Source of the DNA: DASWJZ01 sp963805325
GTDB taxonomy: Bacteria; Pseudomonadota; Alphaproteobacteria; Rhizobiales; Afifellaceae
Length of the DNA stretch: 64,000 nt
Direction: 5' to 3'
Assembly (NCBI GenBank): GCA_963805325.1
Contig: CAWDTS010000010.1
Span: forward strand, 1 to 64,000
Part shown: in pieces, positions 61,252-64,000 of the stretch
Layout: each line of letters starts with the position of its first letter
Numbering within the stretch: position 1 is the stretch's first letter
Made by a program: the position numbers and the translations under genes
Notes under the pieces: model-generated
Databases searched by the model: none
The model's input: only the letters and a program-made list of their open reading frames with translations
Told to the model about the DNA's origin: nothing

Positions 61252-64000
61252 CTACTTCTTCGTCATCCGCCAGATGCCGTCCCAGTCCGGCGGGGGCTCT
61301 GCCTTCAGCATCGCGCAGCGCTCGACGTAGAGCTTCGACAGCTTGTCGCTGGCGTTCGCCTTGAGGCACTGCTCGAAGGCGCGGATCGCCTTGTCCCAAT
61401 CGCCGTCGTGATAGTATTTCCGCCCTTCGCGGAAGTGGCTGACCACGTCCATCAGGTTCGGGAAGGTCTCGTCGGTGTGATAGTCGAGCACCTCGTAGAC
61501 GCCGACCGGCTCGCTCTTGCCCATGACCACGACGTCGTCGATGTCGCGGATGCGGTAGGTACCCTTGAGCTTCTTGAACGTGTTCTCGCTGATCAGGATG
61601 CGCGCGCCATACTGCTTGCAGGCGCTCTCCAGCCTTGCGGCGAGGTTCACGCCGTCGCCGATCAGCGTGTAGTTCATGCGCTTCGGAGAGCCGATATTGC
61701 CCGACACCACTTCGTCGGTGTTGAGGCCGATCCCCATGTCGGCGGGCAGCTGGCCCTTCGACTTCCGCTCGACGTTCCAGGCCCAGAGGCTCCGCACCAT
61801 GTTGACGGCGGCGCGCACGGCGCGGTCTTCGTCGTCGTCGTGCGGGATCGGCAGGCCGAAGGCGGCCATGATGGCGTCGCCGATGAACTTGTCGAGCATG
61901 CCGTCGAACCGGGAGATCTCCTCCACCATCAGCGTGAAATAGTCGTTCAGGAATCCGACCGTCCCTTGCGCGCCCAGGCTCTCGGTGATCGGCGTGAAGC
62001 CGCGGATGTCGGTGAACATGACAGTAGCGACGGCGTTCTTGCCGCCGAGGATATCGTCCTCACGGCCGGAACCCATGAGCTGCGCGGCGATGCCGGGGTC
62101 CATGTAGCGCGCCATCGTCGATTTCATGCGCTTCTCGGCGCTGATGTCCTCCAGCATCAGCATCGAACCGAGCTTCTTCTCCTCGGTGCTCACCAGTGGC
62201 TGGATGGTGACGTTGACCGACGCCTTCTCGCCCGCGAACGCCATCTCTGCGTCCATCATCTCGAACGAGGTGTTCTCCGCCTCCACCTCCTTGATCTTGC
62301 TGGCGATCCAGGCGTTCGCGCCGGTGAAGAACTCGGCGAAAGGCTTGCCCACGATATCGGCAGCCTTCACCTTCATGATGCGGTAGCCGGCCTTGTTGCA
62401 GGTGACGATCAGCCCGTCCTCGTCGGTCGTGACGACGCCGTTCGACATGCTTTCAAGCATGCTCTCGTTGTAGTTCTTCATATTCTGGACGTCGTCGAAG
62501 AGCTTGGCGTTTTGAAGCGCGATCGACACCTGGCCGGTAAAGGCCTTGAGCCGCGATTCGTCCTCCTCGTTGAACGGCCCGCCGCGCTTGTTCAGAACCT
62601 GCGTCACGCCAATCACCTTGCCGTCCTTATTGACGACCGGAACGCAGAGGATGGAACGGGTGAAGTAGCCAGTCTTCTTGTCGAAGGCCGGATTGAAGCG
62701 AAGATCGGCATAGGCGTAGGGGATGTTGATGGTCTTGCCCGACGTGAACACCGCGCCGGCAATGCCCATGTGATTGGGGAGGCGGATCTCGATGGCGTCG
62801 AGGCCGGTGCCGACCTGCGACCAGAGTTCGCCGGTCTTCTCGTCGTTCAGGAAGAGGGTGGAGCGGTCGGCCCGGAGCATCCGCGTCGCTTCGCCCATCA
62901 CCTTCTGCAGGAGCGCCTTAAGGTCGATCTCGGAGGTGACGTCGGTCACGACGTCGAGGAACTGCAGCTCCGTCTCGCGCGACCTTCGCATGCGCTCGAC
63001 GAACTGATTGCTCTGCAGCACCGCCGCCGCCTGCGTGGTCATCGCCGTGAGCAGCGACAAATCCTCATCGGTGAACTTCCGGCCGTTCCTCTTGTTCAGC
63101 GCCTGGGCGACGCCGATCACCTCGCCTTTGAACGTGCGCACCGGCGTGCACATGATGGCCTTGGTCTCGTAGCCGGTCTGCTTGTCGATAGCGGCGTTGA
63201 AGCGCGGGTCGGAGTAGGGGTCGTCGATGATCAGGCCTTCGCCGGTCGTGAAGACGTGGCCGGCGATGCCACTCGTGTTCAGCAGGCGTATCTCGCGGCG
63301 GTGCTCGCCCTGCGCCACGCGCGAATAGAGCTCGCCGGTCTGTTCGTCGTTCAGGAAGAGCGTGGAGCGCTCGCAATCGGTCTCGCGTGAGGTGATCTCC
63401 ACCAGCTTCGCGAGCACCTGATCGAGGCTGTCGATCCCCGCCACCTCGCGCGAGATTGTGAGCAGGATCTCGGCGCGCTGCAGCTTCTCGCCAACGCTCT
63501 TCGGGCCGTTCGTCGCATTGCCTCGCTTCGGCGCGCGCTTCGCCTCGGCCGCGGGCCGCCTCGATCGCTTCGGCCGCGCCTTGCTCCCCGCCTCGGCAGC
63601 GACGCCGTTCGCGTCTTGCGTCACGGGCTTTGCGCCGGAGTCACCGTCCACGGCGCTGCTCCAATTCGGCGCGCAGGACGGCAACCGTCTCGCGGAGCTC
63701 GGTCAGCTCGACGCGGCTTGAGCGCTCAAGCTCCTGCAGCCGATGCTCATAGCCTGCCTTCAGCGCCTCCATCTCGTCGCGGAGTGCGGTCGCGGTCCTC
63801 CTGAGCTGGCGAATCTCGTCGGTCGAATTGGCGATCGCCTTCTGCACGGCCTCCGACTTGCCGATCTGCAGCGCTTCAAGCTCGTCACGAAGGGCGCGCG
63901 CAGTGCCGCGGAGCTGCACGATCTCACCTTGCGACTCGGCGAGCGCCTGCTGCACCGCCTCGTCCTTCTCGATCTGCTTCGCCTCCAGCGTATCGCGGAG
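61252..64000 (-). CDS. Class III adenylate/guanylate cyclase with coiled coil, two GAF domains and PAS; runs off window
   Basis: The main frame (63684-61252) has GAF1 (STLFLNDEQTGELYSRVAQG...), GAF2 (STLFLNDEKTGELWSQVGTG...) and a PAS domain (MLESMSNGVVTTDEDGLIVT). The cyclase domain has metal-binding Asp in VMFTDIRGFTPITE and FIGDAIMAAFG and the MNYTLIGDGVNLAARLE block. A short TPR-like end follows. Upstream, from 63641 to the edge, another frame encodes a repeated coiled coil (EIVQLRGTARALRDELEALQ; EIRQLRRTATALRDEMEAL). Removing one G near 63653 joins it in frame, so I treat it as one gene open beyond 64000. Two GAF domains suggest small-molecule control of cAMP synthesis. Confidence 0.88.

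Noticed and set aside
61408..63390. A 660-codon open frame antisense to the adenylate cyclase
   Set aside because: It is complementary to well-conserved GAF, PAS and cyclase domains and shows no domain of its own.
1..64000. CRISPR arrays, toxin-antitoxin pairs or known defence operons
   Set aside because: I saw no regularly spaced repeats and no Cas, restriction-modification, retron, CBASS or toxin-antitoxin signatures.

Overview
The window reads as high-GC alphaproteobacterial chromosome, most likely Hyphomicrobiales (Rhizobiales). That judgement rests on an HWE-family histidine kinase, dense c-di-GMP/two-component signalling genes, several ribose-type and polar-amino-acid ABC importers, a ligD-ku end-joining locus and a class III adenylate cyclase. 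No species can be named from sequence alone, and there are no rRNA genes, CRISPR arrays or complete tRNA genes.

Region 1 (1-8.6 kb) is a decayed junction zone. It holds a broken peroxiredoxin/TetR divergent pair with two clean palindromic operators, a broken membrane protein, a permease fragment, the 3' half of a CAU-anticodon tRNA beside a wrecked tyrosine integrase, and an IS3 OrfA scrap. A three-gene sugar ABC operon (3.7-6.7 kb), an unrecognised protein and a truncated VIT-type transporter follow. Region 2 (8.7-15.6 kb) is a compact catabolic unit: a D-threonine aldolase/D-serine dehydratase-like enzyme, a complete polar amino-acid ABC importer with a Tat-type binding protein, a SelA-like PLP enzyme, a RidA protein and an IclR regulator. 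It looks like uptake and PLP/imine-based breakdown of an unusual (possibly D-) amino acid.

Region 3 (about 15.9-22.9 kb) is a small integrative element that reads like a phage satellite. An integrase next to a tRNA 3' half is followed by a tightly overlapping operon encoding AlpA, a Toprim primase, a DUF927 helicase and small unknown proteins, with no capsid, tail or conjugation genes. To its right lie an efflux-channel fragment and a 5' half of tRNA-Arg(CCU).

Region 4 (24.2-34.4 kb) is a signalling island: a PstS-like binding protein coupled to a GGDEF-EAL protein, a PAS/LOV-like HWE kinase that lacks the photoactive cysteine, a receiver, a kinase with a pseudo-receiver, a double receiver, a receiver-EAL protein and a Crp/Fnr regulator. 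A TadG-like vWA protein stands alone at 34.6-36.4 kb. Region 5 (36.9-43.2 kb) pairs an SDR dehydrogenase and a GntR regulator with a ribose-type importer, and has FadR-type operator matches at both promoters.

Region 6 (43.3-48.6 kb) is a non-homologous end-joining locus (ligD, ku) followed by a predicted BRCT-TPR protein and a small hydrolase. Region 7 (48.6-64 kb) is ordinary chromosome: a P1B ATPase with a dihaem cytochrome, a nicotinamidase-like enzyme, an acyltransferase, an acyl-CoA synthetase with DUF924, TusA-like, a D,D-carboxypeptidase, an M20 amidohydrolase, a second GGDEF-EAL protein and a GAF/PAS adenylate cyclase that runs off the right edge. Many otherwise well-conserved genes carry single-base frameshifts, mostly one extra base in a short run of identical bases. 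Sequence error is therefore a serious alternative to gene decay throughout the window.
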